A DNA stretch of 64,000 nt from Arabidopsis thaliana (Eukaryota; Streptophyta; Magnoliopsida; Brassicales; Brassicaceae), in the NCBI RefSeq assembly GCF_000001735.4, contig NC_003070.9, forward strand, positions 16,415,971 through 16,479,970, written 5' to 3'. The notes beneath the pieces are model-generated. The model was not told the DNA's origin and did no database searches. It saw only the letters and a program-made list of their open reading frames with translations. The number at the start of each line of letters is the position of its first letter. Positions within the stretch are counted from its first letter, which is position 1. Made by a program: the position numbers and the translations under genes. This document shows, one piece after another, positions 33,363-44,165 of the stretch.

Positions 33363-35671
33363 TACTACAAGAAGTCATTCCAAATTCCTAACATTATTCA
33401 GATCAAAGTAACTGTTAGAAAAATGTGACAAATTTTTCAGCCACATTTTGATAGAAGGAATATTAGTTGAAATTGGTCATAATTTTTGGACAAAATAAAG
33501 ATGGTCGGACAATTGTCCTATAATTATTTCAAAATTTTGGAAATATTTTTTGATAGATAATAAAGGGCGTCAGAAATTTGTTGGACCGACGAGTTATAGA
33601 CTTTACAATTATCAATTAATGGTAGTACAACGCTTTTTAGATGTTATTAGAAATTGGTCGAAAATATAATTTATCAACTTGAAAAAGGTCAAGTCAACCA
33701 CATTAAATTATTATCATCGAAAAATTCAAAAAAAACTAAATTAAAAACATAAACTTTTTTCAACTTTGGATAATCAGATTTTTAAATTCGAGCATTATAG
33801 AAATAGAGTCAAAACATGCCAACATGATAAGACAAATTACTAAAGCTTAGATGAGGGCTTTCACATTTCACATTCTTCACATTCTTCTTCTTCTTGTGAA
33901 ACACATACAGAGATTGTCATCATTCCTCAGGCTTATGGTAAGCTACGATTTGATAAGTTTTATGTCAGTTTTGCGGTTATGAGAAACTAATGGAAAAGAT
34001 GTTGTAGGCCTATTACTGGTCTTGATGGAGCATTTCTAAAGTAGGAGTTAAAAGGAGAGATATTAGCAGCTGTTGGAAGATATGCGGATAACCGGATATA
34101 TCCTATAACATGGGCTATATTGAGAATAGAGGATAATGATTTATGGGGTTGGTTTGTTGACTAGCTGAAGCATGATCTGGGCTTAGGGTTAGACAATGGG
34201 TTTACCATCATTTTTGACAAGCAAAAATGATTGATAAAAGTTGTCACACACAATCTTCCAAATGCTGAGCATAGGCATTGTGCTAGGCACATATTTGTCA
34301 ATTGGCAAAAAGTGTATCGGGAGAATGACTATGAACATTTTTTCTAGGCTGTTGCTTTTAGTGGCAATGAAGGTGACTATAACTACAATATGAGAGCATT
34401 GAAGAGTTATGATAAGGTAGCACATGAAGATTTGTTGAAAACAGAACCTAGGACTAGGTGTAGAGCTTTCTTCAATAGCAATGCAGTTTGTGAGGATGTT
34501 AACAACAACTTGTCAAAGAGTTTCAACAAAACAACCAAAAAGTCACGAAAGATGCCAATTATGGACATGCTTGAACATATCAGAAGACAGACCATGCAGC
34601 GTGTCTTAAAGAGGTATGAGAAAGCAAGTAAGTGTCATTCCAAGTTTGCACCACGGATAATGAAGTTATATTAGGCAAACCGCACATCTACAAAGTTATG
34701 CAAAGTTTTAAAAATTAGTGAGAATCTATATGAGGTACGAGAGGGCAAAGCAAGATTTGACGTGAATCTTAGTCAGTGTCATTATGGTTGTAACCAGTGG
34801 AACATCACATGAATTCCTTCTCATGAGCACAACCGTGATCCAGATGAATAAGAGTTTCTGATTTCATTTATTTTCTCTTTTATCTAATATGAGTGATGTG
34901 ATTATGTGTTAACTCTACTCTACAATTGTATGTTTGGTTAGCTATGTGGATAAGCACCTCTTGACAAGTTGGTGGCAAAAAACTTACTCAGACAACGTTA
35001 AACCTATGAGGGGTGAAAGGATGTAGAAGTCACAACATAAAGAACCTATTTAGGTACCTGAAAAAAGGAAGCAAAGAGGAAGGCCAAAGAAGTATGATAG
35101 GATAAAGGAGCCTTATGAGTCGTCATAAAATCCAGACAAGCTAACAAGAGATGGAAGAACTATAACATGCTCCAATTGCAAGAGAACTGGACATAAATAA
35201 GGGTACATATGATAAACCAGATGTTCACACATACCCTCAAAAAAAAAGAGGGAGACCAAAGAAATTAATATATATTTAAATAATAATTATGTATTATTTT
35301 TTGAATGCTTTTTCAAAAAGAAAATTATTAAATAAATACATAAATAATTTCTGACTAAACTTTCCGACGAATTTTCGAGTAGGAAAACTTTTCTAACTTA
35401 AGTTTGTCAAAAATTTATCGGAAATATAAAAAATTGAAACTCATAATATCCGACAAATTTTCTGACCAATATTTTCGACCAAATAGTAAAATGTGCAGTG
35501 AACAAACATGTGTTCACCGGCTTCTTTACGACAAAGTTTCTGACAAAAATAAATAATCAGAATTTTTCCATGCTTTCCAAAGAATCATTCCGACGAAGTT
35601 GTGGTCGTCAGAAATTTTTTCTCTTTTTCCGATGTACTTTAGTCGGAAATGGTCATGTTCTATTTATAGTG
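33363..35671 (+). mobile_element. MULE-derived element with CACTA-like borders
   Basis: The interior holds a Mutator-type transposase remnant (33990-35230). The flanks are rich in GTCGGAAA, TCCGACGAA and GACCAA motifs in both orientations (33470-33600 and 35360-35650), consistent with long degenerate terminal repeats. The left border reads ACTACAAGAAGTCATTCC (33364). The right border on the minus strand reads CACTATAAATAG (from 35671). The right edge abuts a truncated LTP signal-peptide exon, so the element landed in that gene. No matching target duplication was found. Confidence 0.5.
33990..35230 (+). pseudogene. MuDR/MULE transposase remnant
   Basis: Pieces of the MULE catalytic domain are clear: ITGLDGAFLK (first catalytic Asp), GEILAAVGRYADNRIYPITW, WAILRIEDNDLWGWFVD, then LGLGLDNGFTIIFDKQK (second Asp region) and LPNAEHRHCARHIFVNWQK. 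The longest open piece, 34390-34674, covers the C-terminal helical region with NEGDYNYNM just before it. The tail shows RKQRGRPKKYDRIKEP and a CCHC knuckle, TCSNCKRTGHK. At least seven in-frame stops and a few frame changes make it dead. Confidence 0.8.
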
Positions 35672-35759
35672 ATATGCCGCTTTCTCCTTTACTTTGGTCA
35701 GAGCCAGGAAGGAAAGAAACAACCGCGATAAAAACTAATGTAATTAACTTCATCTTCAT
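35672..35759 (-). pseudogene. Truncated LTP gene relict (signal peptide only)
   Basis: From ATG at 35759 the minus strand reads MKMKLITLVFIAVVSFLPGS, matching the signal peptides of the three intact LTP genes in this window (for example MRFITLVFIVSILSS). It diverges within about 28 codons and ends at the CACTATAAATAG border of the neighbouring element. The cysteine-bearing mature region is absent. The promoter block upstream is retained (35850-35975). Confidence 0.7.
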
Positions 35760-35849
35760 GTCTTTTACCTTATTATTTCCTTCTATCAAATTCTAATCTT
35801 TTATTTTTGATTAGGAAATGTGAAAATATTGATTATTAATTGGATAGGG

Positions 35850-35975
35850 AAGATATATATATAGTAGTAATGTTTTGCAATAGGCAAAGTGTATATTATT
35901 TAGGTAGTGTTCGATCTTTTTGATTAATTGTTTAGTGCATTTCATATGTACATATGGCACATATTATTGGAATTA
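35850..35975 (-). promoter_or_regulatory. Orphaned LTP promoter of the truncated relict
   Basis: Contains TATATATATA and, just upstream in the minus direction, GCCTATTGCAAAACATTACT followed by AAATGCACTAAA. The same arrangement lies 110-130 bp before the intact LTP genes. It now drives only a signal-peptide fragment. Confidence 0.6.
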
Positions 35976-35989
35976 AACTATCAAAATTT

Positions 35990-36114
35990 GAAAGCAGTTT
36001 TTTCAATAAAAACTGCAAATAATGTTATAATTACATTTTGGATACGTGTAATAATAATTATATATACATGTAAATTGATGGATTTAATTATAAGAAAATA
36101 AAACTTATCAATTC

Positions 36115-36155
<41 letters not shown>

Positions 36156-36270
36156 CATTTTAGATATGTGTAATAATAATTTATGTAGAAGTTTGATCTG
36201 AAAAAATGAAATTCATTCTATGAAAATCTTCAAATATTTAATTGTAAATAAAAAATAAAATAAAAAAATA

Positions 36271-36302
<32 letters not shown>

Positions 36303-36835
36303 GTAAAATATCTGCAAATCTATTAAAAATAAAATTATGAGAAAATAATTTTCATACATATTTAGAGGTTGTGTAGTTAGGTTAGCCGGGTTTCGGTTTT
36401 AAATTGTGGTCAACCGGGGATGGGATTCTAGCTGAAAGTGTAAAATCGGTGCCTCTCAAACATTTAGAGAAGGATATTTTAATAATTGACGCATGTTTTC
36501 AAGATTTATGCACTTCTCATTAGATTCTAACTTTTTCATGACTTTTAGTTTTCTATTTTCAATTCAGTTTAAATTTGCTCGTTTGTTTCTAAGAATGATG
36601 TTTTTTTGTCTGTGTCGATTCTTGTTAAAACAAAAACTCACTTTTAAAAAAGTTTTATATATGTAATGTCTCCAAATTCAAACATATACCACACATATGG
36701 ATGTACAATTCCCGTAAGGATCCATATATGAACCTTTTTACGAGAGAGTACGAACAAGGCCTTACCAAATATGTGAATTGCCACCAAACTTAAAGTTAAC
36801 GTGTATTTCTAAAACAATATATATATATATATATT
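35990..36835. other. AT-rich spacer with microsatellites
   Basis: Holds (AT)n at about 36117-36147 and an (AAT)n run at about 36268-36302. Near 36441-36490 GTGCCTCTCAAACATTT is shared with 50120-50140, a relic of the LTP cluster duplication. No gene is supported. Confidence 0.6.
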
Positions 36836-37410
36836 AATGAGAGAAATTCCCACACCGAAAGTTAGAAAAATTATCGAGTGATACATAAAGGTTTAGGGTC
36901 AATCCAACTCAAAACTAATTGGCAATAAGTGGATTGGCATTAACCCTTTATATTGATAATTTCTCCAACTTTTGATGTGAGACTTTCTCTCATTAACACT
37001 CCCCTCACGTTCATGCATGAACATCTGAAGTGTGAGCATGTGTAGGAACTACATCCACTGGGTGATGTGTGGCTTTTACTTCAATAGCATCCTCCCTCAG
37101 GTTAAAGCATGAACATTTGAAACATGGGCATATATGGGAACAACATCCACAAGGTGTCCCAACGATCAAGTGGCTCTGATACCAAAGGAAGGCTCGATTC
37201 TGTCAAGATAGCTAGAAAAGCATTAGCTTGAGCAGAAGTGATGGATTATGTCGAGGTTAATGGGTAGAAGAGCCATTATCTCGAAGGGACATAGTGGAGA
37301 AATATCTCACATTGAAAAGATGAAAAGGACTTGAGTAGTATATAAGGGACGTGGACTTCTCTACCCATTGCTAATTGGTTTTGAGTTTGAACCCCATGAA
37401 AGTTAACAAA
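36836..37410. mobile_element. Small nonautonomous LTR-type (TRIM-like) element
   Basis: The left block (36836-36995) has 43-bp imperfect inverted ends (ATGAGAGAAATTCCCACACC and its near complement ending in TTTCTCTCATT). A related block in inverted orientation is at 37300-37404, sharing GAAATATCTCACATTGAAAA and CTAATTGGTTTTGAGTT. Between them GGCTCTGATACCA (about 37163) is the reverse complement of a Met-tRNA primer site. The short domains and lack of coding sequence suggest a TRIM like the Arabidopsis Katydid family, but the inverted layout is not standard. Confidence 0.4.
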
Positions 37411-37540
37411 CACAAAACGAACACCATACTGAATTAAGTTACACCATCACATTATAGAGTCCCAATGATCAACATTATTACACATGATTTTGATAACTTC
37501 AGTTTTAACATTGATAATTATTTTCTAAACATTTAAAAAT

Positions 37541-37834
37541 TTAACACCTAGGATAAGGCATACCACATGCTGCAAATACTTTTCTAGCTGGTTCAAGATA
37601 CTTTTCAATCGATGGATTTTCCATGTAATCACATAGACAAGACTTTTGTATTTTTAAGTTTTTGCAACATTCCGCTGATGGTGGGATTGGGGTCTCTAAC
37701 GCTGATAGGCATACTTGAAGATCTGTCACAATGCAAGCCACTTTTTTGTCTTCACTTAAAACTCTAAGTGCTTGGGTAGGAACTAGAACCGACAAGACAA
37801 AGGCGATGACCATTAATGTAGTGATGAACTTCAT
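37541..37834 (-). CDS. Lipid transfer protein-like, secreted (LTP cluster gene 1)
   Basis: 97-aa single-exon protein. A signal peptide of about 22 residues (MKFITTLMVIAFVLSVLVPT) precedes a mature eight-cysteine domain: C-x7-C-x13-CC-x8-CxC-x21-C-x6-C. That is the spacing of type 2 nonspecific lipid transfer proteins except that the sixth interval is 21 instead of 23. Such proteins bind lipids in the cell wall or cuticle (family knowledge). The ending GMPYPRC resembles the other two copies. It lies in a minus-strand cluster with genes at 45211 and 49200. Positions suggest the At1g43665-At1g43667 group. Confidence 0.9.
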   Translation of the reverse strand: MKFITTLMVIAFVLSVLVPTQALRVLSEDKKVACIVTDLQVCLSALETPIPPSAECCKNLKIQKSCLCDYMENPSIEKYLEPARKVFAACGMPYPRC

Positions 37835-37919
37835 GTCTTATAACTTTAGCAGCTGCCACAATCAAACTCTAGTTCTTCGTCTTCTTCTTTTTTTTGCTTA
37901 GAAAACGTTTGAGATTTTG

Positions 37920-38045
37920 TTGAAAGATGGAAACGTTATATATATGGACTAATGTTTTTCAATAGGCAAGTGTACTTTAGGACGTAAATTTTATCTTTTT
38001 AATTAAAATTTTAGAGCATTTCACACCTATATGACACATTATCTA
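37920..38045 (-). promoter_or_regulatory. Promoter of LTP cluster gene 1
   Basis: A TATATATA element near 37937-37944 is about 100 bp from the ATG. GCCTATTGAAAAACATTAG precedes it in the minus direction. The AAATGCTCTAAA block is shared with the other cluster members. Confidence 0.6.
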
Positions 38046-38729
38046 TATTTTAATATTGTGGAAATACTTTAAAAAAATAACCTTACTCTTTGTAAGATAT
38101 TATTAACCAATGCCATTAGAAAAATAATTTTAAAGATTAAATTAGTTTAGCTCATTAAGGATAAACAAGTCAATTTACTTAAGATCCATTTGTTTTTCTC
38201 AGGGGTTACGAAATCTATGCACATGTTGTTTTAGATTTTCTAATCAATATATATAATATTTTTAAGATTTCCTTAACAATTTACATAAGATTTTTAAGAT
38301 TTACTTTTAACCATATACATAATCTAAACAAATTGATGGGGATTTGATTTACTTCCCCATCTATATTTATATGACACATTATATTTAATGTATTCTACAT
38401 AATTTATATGAAACATTATCTATATTTTAATATTATGGAAGTACTTAAGAAAAAATAACCTTGCTCTTTATAAGATAATAGAACCATTGTCATTAGAAAT
38501 ATAATTTTAAAGATTAATCTAGTTTAGCTCAATAAGGATAAACAAGTCAATTTACATAACATCCATTTTTTTCTTGTGAGTTAAGAAATCTATGCACATG
38601 TTGTTTTAGATTTACTAATCAATATATATAATATTTTTAAGATTTTCTTAACAATTTATGAAGATTTTTAAGATTTCCTTTTAACCATATACATAATCTA
38701 AACAAATTGATGGGGATTTGATTTACTTC
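38028..38729. repeat. Tandem direct duplication, about 375-bp period
   Basis: 38028-38355 and 38404-38729 are closely similar from ACATTATCTATATTTTAATA through GATGGGGATTTGATTTACTT. The second copy differs by point changes and small indels. The first overlaps the distal LTP1 promoter. Confidence 0.85.
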
Positions 38730-39266
38730 TTTTCAATTACTTTTTTATTTTTTGATTATTTGATAAATATTGATTGGTTAGTTAAGGCAATATTAGTAAA
38801 AACAATTTTCCTTAGTTTGTTTATCTTTAATGTTTTTGATTAAGTTGTAACTTGTAAATAAACCATTGAAATAAATATTCTGTTTTTTGTAAGATTTAAT
38901 CAATGATTATATATATAAAAAATTAGTTTAATGATTGGTTTAGTTTTTTCTCTATTTGTTATATTTTATAAGTTGGTTAGAGATAAAATAGTAATTAGAT
39001 TTTACCTTTTTAATTATCTACTTTTTGATAAATACTTATTGGTTAGTTGTATTCAATATTTGTAAAAATGATTTTACCTAAAATTCTGTTCTTTAATGTT
39101 TTATAATAAGTTGTAAATAAAATTTTTGAGTTATGTACTTAATTTTTTTTTAAAGATTTTATCAGGAAATATTTTAGCGATTGGTTTAATAGTCTTACTT
39201 TATTTATGTTAGAGAAAATATAATGATTTGATTTTATCTTTTTATAATTGTTCATGATAAATTAAT
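38730..39266. repeat. Degenerate AT-rich repeats
   Basis: Three diverged copies of a roughly 250-bp segment share TTTTTGATAAATA followed by TTGGTTAGTT and, later, ATTTTACCTTTTTAATTA. No gene is supported. Confidence 0.45.
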
Positions 39267-41639
39267 GAGAATATTACGTGTTAAGGCACTTTTCTGAAAG
39301 TTTAGCCGTAATTAGGCACTTCACAATCATTAGACACTTTTTCTATGTGAATTGACATCACTACCCTCTAACTATCTCTCCCTTTTATCTTTTCGTTATC
39401 TCTCTTCTTTTAGAATACAAAAACATTTTTGGCCTCTCTTGTTCTTCATCTCTCTTTCTAGAATAAAAATTCAATTTTTTAGGACACTCTCAATATTCAA
39501 AATCAAAATCAAAACTGAATCTCTTAAGGTTTATCATCATCTTCCCTATCTCTCAACAATCTGTTGCTTCTCTTCTTCTTCCTCTCTCGAGATCTTTTTC
39601 AAATATATTCTCAAATCCACCTTTCTCCGCTGGATCTGATTCCAAAACATGTGAAAGTCTCTGGTCACAGAATTTCCGTCAGAAGTTTCCTCGAAAATTA
39701 TAACAACACTATCGACATTCTCTCTTTCGATTTTGATTCCATGATCGTGAAGCCTCTCCCGAATTTCAACAACCGCATCAAAATTGTAACCATTTGGGCA
39801 AGTTACGTTTCTCTCTTTCTCTCGAAGTTCTAGACCCTATCTATTCGCCGCTCCAACAATCATACCTCCGTCAAGAGGACGTTATCCTCTCAAACGTGGA
39901 TCTAGCTTTGATTCTCTTCACTTATATTTCGCATATTAGTTTGTTTTTTACAAAGGATTCGAGATAATTTTGGAAACCATGACCAATTAATCTGGTTAAT
40001 CTTATTAAATGAACAAAATTAACCATACAATTACATCCACAAGGTTAATACATTCACATATTATACTATATAAACTCTACCATAAAACGTTGGATATGTG
40101 GACACACATCATAATGACAGTCAGTGTTGTGGACAACCTTTGCTAATTTTGGTTCATGAACTTTAGCTTCATGGATACAACGTGAGCCTTTGAGACCTTG
40201 TAGAGATCTTCAGTAATTTCAGTAAAATTAAAAGCTGGATTTAACAATTATAACCATCCACAAATGTGTGTATGTCTTGTTATAAGAATCTATCTTTGGA
40301 TCCAATACAAAAATGTTGACAACTAATGTTTTCTCTTTTCTGTCTCTTACTAATCGTTTTATGTCGTCGTGTCAAAACAAGAAACTAACCAAAGACTAGA
40401 GAGAATGAGAGTGAAGGTTCTTTTTGTGCTTGTGTTAAAATGAGTGAGTGAAGCAAAACATTAAAGAGAAATGAGAGATGTAAGAGAAGTGAACCTCTAA
40501 AAGTTAAATAAAGGAAGAACCCTAAAAGCTCAACAATTTTTTATCGACGATTACTGTTCATGTCTAAATTTGTGCATTGATATGAAACGACATGTGAGTT
40601 ACTAGGTGACCATTTGGACTTGATTTTTTGGACACTCGTCAATGTCCTCTATCCACCGCGTTTCAGCCACTGTTCTGTAGCCTTTGCAGCAAGTGTTCTG
40701 TAACCACCAATTAATATGGACATAATCTTAACAAAATCACTACATATAGCTTGTTTTTGGGATTGTTCACCTATTACTCAAACATGAAACGATTCACAAA
40801 TCTCACTATAACAATCCATAATTCACAATCCATAATAAGCCATCCATAATGCACATACCAATAACAAAAGCAGACCGAGCTACAAACACACTTTTATCCA
40901 CCAACAAAGATTTACCAAACAAATCCATCAACGTTCGATATATCAATTTGGGCTTCTCTATCAGTTTTCAAAGAAATTAAACCCATAACTTCAAAATTTT
41001 CAGAAAAAACATGATTAGCAAACTGTAAGAGCCTAATCCACTAATTGTTCGATTTAATCGCAAGTAAATTCACGATGAACAGGGATCTCTAATCTCTGTA
41101 ACATCGTAATATCTAGAATTTCACGATGATATAAACAGAAGAAATTAGTAGAGACAATAACAAAGAAACTTATTGTTAGAGGATTCTGAGAATCGCAAGG
41201 ATGATGATCATCTTCTTCATGGGTTTGTTGTCGTGGATCTCAAACTTGGAGATTATGAGGAGACGACAAATCGAAAGTTTATGAGGAGATTATTTATGGT
41301 ATAATGAAGATTGGTGATTTCTTATTGAAATGAGAGAAAGTTAATGGGAACGACTATGATTTTGTAAAAAATATACAGAACGACAATGATTTTGAAAGAG
41401 AGAATTGAAAATGATGAAAAACAAAAGAATATGGAAGAGAGAGAGAGAGGTGATAAAAAGAGGATAATTCCTCACCCACACGATCTCATCAATAATGAGT
41501 TTAAAATTATTGCGTCATCACTACTTCAGGAGTAAATTGGTCCAATTTTCTCTCAAAAAGATGGCAAAGTGCCCACTCCCTCATAAGTGCCTCAAAAGGA
41601 ATAATATTATCAAAAAGTGCCTAAACGTGTCACAATCCC
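39267..41639. mobile_element. TIR-type nonautonomous element 1 of a related pair
   Basis: The left end reads GAGAATATTACGTGTTAAGG then CACTTTTCTG. The right end (minus strand from 41639) reads GGGATTGTGACACGTTTAGG then CACTTTTTG. GGCACTTTT-like motifs recur just inside both ends. The length is about 2.37 kb. No transposase is seen. It contains an antisense open frame (39546-39836) and a central block (40549-40650) also present in element 2. The superfamily is uncertain. Confidence 0.6.
39546..39836 (-). pseudogene. Unidentified coding-like fragment inside element 1
   Basis: The minus strand is open for 96 codons, bounded by stops, with no ATG at the start. It reads [20 protein letters not shown] and then [20 protein letters not shown] in a charged, protein-like composition. 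It continues with an acidic/basic helix-like tail ([15 protein letters not shown]). The plus-strand frames over the same bases look like shadows. By analogy with element 2 it is probably a captured gene piece. I do not recognise the donor. Confidence 0.4.
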
Positions 41640-41874
41640 AAAAAAGAGAATATTACACTCTAAGACACTTTTCTCAAACAATTTCCGAGATACGACACTT
41701 TCAAAACACAAGGCACTTCTAATATAAAAATTGTCCATTTTGCCCTCAAACCAATTTCGGTTTAATTCTCTAATTTTAATTTCTATACGAAAATCAATTT
41801 GTAAGAAACCTCTCTTTCTCACCCAATCCCCCACGACGACTTTACAATTTCTGTTTGTTTCCCTTTTCTAATAG

Positions 41875-42345
41875 ATGGTTCATGCTTCTCTTTGGTGATT
41901 TCGCTTTCAAATAATCCCTTGGCATCTACGTAATTGTTGTTTTCTCACTTCTCAATGTCAATACACATCGATTTCTCCTCCCAATACCGTTTCAATTTCC
42001 TCGTACTACTCCCTTACGACTGACAATGATCAATCCTTCTTCCATTACTTCCACCATCTTCTTCGATTATGCGTGACGGCTCAACAATGCAGGTAAGTGC
42101 ATGCCCAAATAATTTTATCCGATTTCATCTTCTGTTCTTGGTCATTAGCTGCGAATCTCATATTTGTTTACTCTCGGTGAGGACTCGTCCTCGATGCCTG
42201 TAACGTCTTTGAGATTGTTTCTCTTGTTTTGTTGTCGGATTTGCGTTTGTGGAACTCGATTCAGAAAGCTAATATGTCTCATGGGATATACGAGAATGCT
42301 TTTGAGCTTTACATAGGAATGCGTGAACGAGATCTCACAGAGTAA
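41875..42345 (+). pseudogene. Captured 5' part of a PPR protein gene
   Basis: A single frame of 157 codons from ATG 41875 keeps register throughout and has three internal stops. It reads FFHYFHHLLRLCVTAQQC, then VHAQIILSDFIFCSWSLAAN, LVLDACNVFEIVSLVLLSDL and RLWNSIQKANMSHGIYENAF, ending in ELYIGMRERDLTE. This is the N-terminal pattern of plant E/DYW-type pentatricopeptide proteins (organelle RNA-editing factors). The donor may resemble At1g17630, from memory only. There is no sequence of the remaining PPR motifs. Confidence 0.75.
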
Positions 42346-43419
42346 TTGTCATGTCTTGATTAGATTTTGACTTTTCATTGCATGAATCTTAAGTCACTGT
42401 CCATTTATACATTGTTAAATGAAACAGTTGATCTTATATTCTCTTTGATTCAATTATGCAGATGATTCCTTGCACTACATTAAATTATATCACAAACGAA
42501 CGTATTGTGCATCCATGAATTCAACTTAATTCAAATGATTGGTGACCATAGATGATAGAACAAACAAATATGGTTAGCTGGATGCTTACTTATTGATGTC
42601 ATCCAAGAGAATCTGTCCATTCAGAAGCAAACATGGATATTGTGCTCATTCTATTCACTATATAAGTATATATGTTTCTTGTTATATTTAGGATTAGTAT
42701 ACAATTTTGGTTATAATGATGGGAGTTTCCATACACAAGTGAATAAATGGTCAAAGAAAAATGAACGATGATGTACTTTGAATTGGCGTTTGAATTGGTG
42801 ATTATTGTTCATGTATAAACTTGTGTATTGAAATGAAACAACCCCGTAAGTCACTAGATGACCACATGGACTAGACCGCTTGAACAGTCATCAATGGACA
42901 CCTGTGTCTTTGATTTGCTTTAAATATGTTTTATTCGTCGGTAAAATTACCATTTTTTGTATGAGTTTAGTGTTTGTTTTTACGGTTTCAGATTTAGTGG
43001 AGAAAGATTATGGGTTGAGGGTTTGGGTTTAATTTTAGGGTAAGTAAATTAGGATTTAGTGTAAACCGTTAAGGGTAGAGGGTTTACACACTTGTATGAA
43101 CCATTTTTGAATATAATCATAAGAATATCACCATACGAATGATCCTATATTTTACAGCTCTTAGATTGAAATGTCTTAGCTGCACAAATAGATACACGAA
43201 AGATGAGTAACACCAAATCTAAACATTGTTCACCAAAATCAAATACAAGAACACTTCGTTAGTTGGAGAACATATATTCAAAGAGTAATGGACGGATTCC
43301 TATAGCTGACAGTCCGCAAGTACGTGTTCATATATGATATAGTGTAAAACATGACTGTGTATCCACCTAGCACCGAACAAATGGATATACATTTTTGTGT
43401 GTTTCTCGTAAACCTTTCT

Positions 43420-43909
43420 AGACATCCATGAGCCACCTTAATAGATCGGTGTTGCCAATCAGATCCCTAACCCAAGTCCCATGCACTAAATCGAAAAACA
43501 AATCCAATCAACAATCAAAAACACATATAATCGAGATCCAATTCCACAATAAGAATACAAACATCGTTTGAATTGGAGTTAGAGATGATTCATACCAGAG
43601 GACAGATCCATGACGAAGAGTTTCTGACGAGAAGAGATCGAACGGATTTCTAAGTGGAATCTTGTAATGCTAGGGTGTGTTTAGGAGAATATCACAATCT
43701 GAATGACGACCGACGACTAGAATCTCTTCTACTTCGCCATCATCATTGCTTACAGTGGAACCGTTTCTCTCCGGCGACGAGAAATCGCGACTGTTCACAA
43801 CGAAGATGTTCTTGAGAATCGCGCTATTTTTCAGAACGGTGAACACAAGGATCGTCTTCTCTGGCAATCATTGCTCTTCCTCCATTAGTTTCTCTTCTTT
43901 GACATCCAT
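43420..43909 (-). pseudogene. Captured FHA-domain gene fragment with its intron
   Basis: From ATG 43909 the minus strand reads MDVKEEKLMEEEQ, a stop, then LPEKTILVFTVLKNSAILKN and VEEILVVGRHSDCDILLNTP. After a stop and small shift it gives RFHLEIRSISSRQKLFVMDL-like sequence up to 43596, where a GT donor begins. An acceptor AG ends at 43486 and the next exon begins GTWVRDL in register (SVHGTWVRD is the FHA strand motif). So the piece contains most of an FHA phosphothreonine-binding domain across two exons with an intact intron of about 110 bp. Capture was therefore from genomic DNA, not mRNA. The donor may be a PS1-like FHA protein (from memory). Confidence 0.75.
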
Positions 43910-44165
43910 GAATAAGTCTTAGATCGAACGATTGAGAGATTTTCGAAAATTGAAAACGAATAATATTTTTTTGACACGTTCAGTTAGTTTTATTAGATAC
44001 CAAATCAAACAAAATCCCTAGAACCGGTTAATCAATTGATGGTTTAATGTGGGAAGGATAGAATTGTCCTTTTATCCTCCAAAAACAAAGGAAAGTGTCT
44101 CATCCCTGAAAAGTGCCTCAAACGGAATAAATTTTCCTAAAAGTGCCTATTAGTGGCACATTCCC

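Larger units (their letters stand above)
41646..44165. mobile_element. TIR-type gene-capturing element 2, head-to-tail with element 1
   Basis: The left end reads GAGAATATTACACTCTAAGA then CACTTTTCTC. The right end (minus strand from 44165) reads GGGAATGTGCCACTAATAGG then CACTTTTAGG. About 2.52 kb, six bases to the right of element 1 and in the same orientation. It carries two captured gene pieces: a PPR gene start (41875-42345, plus) and an FHA-domain gene piece (43420-43909, minus). The block 42800-42905 matches 40549-40650 of element 1. No transposase. The organisation is that of a Pack-type element. Confidence 0.65.
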
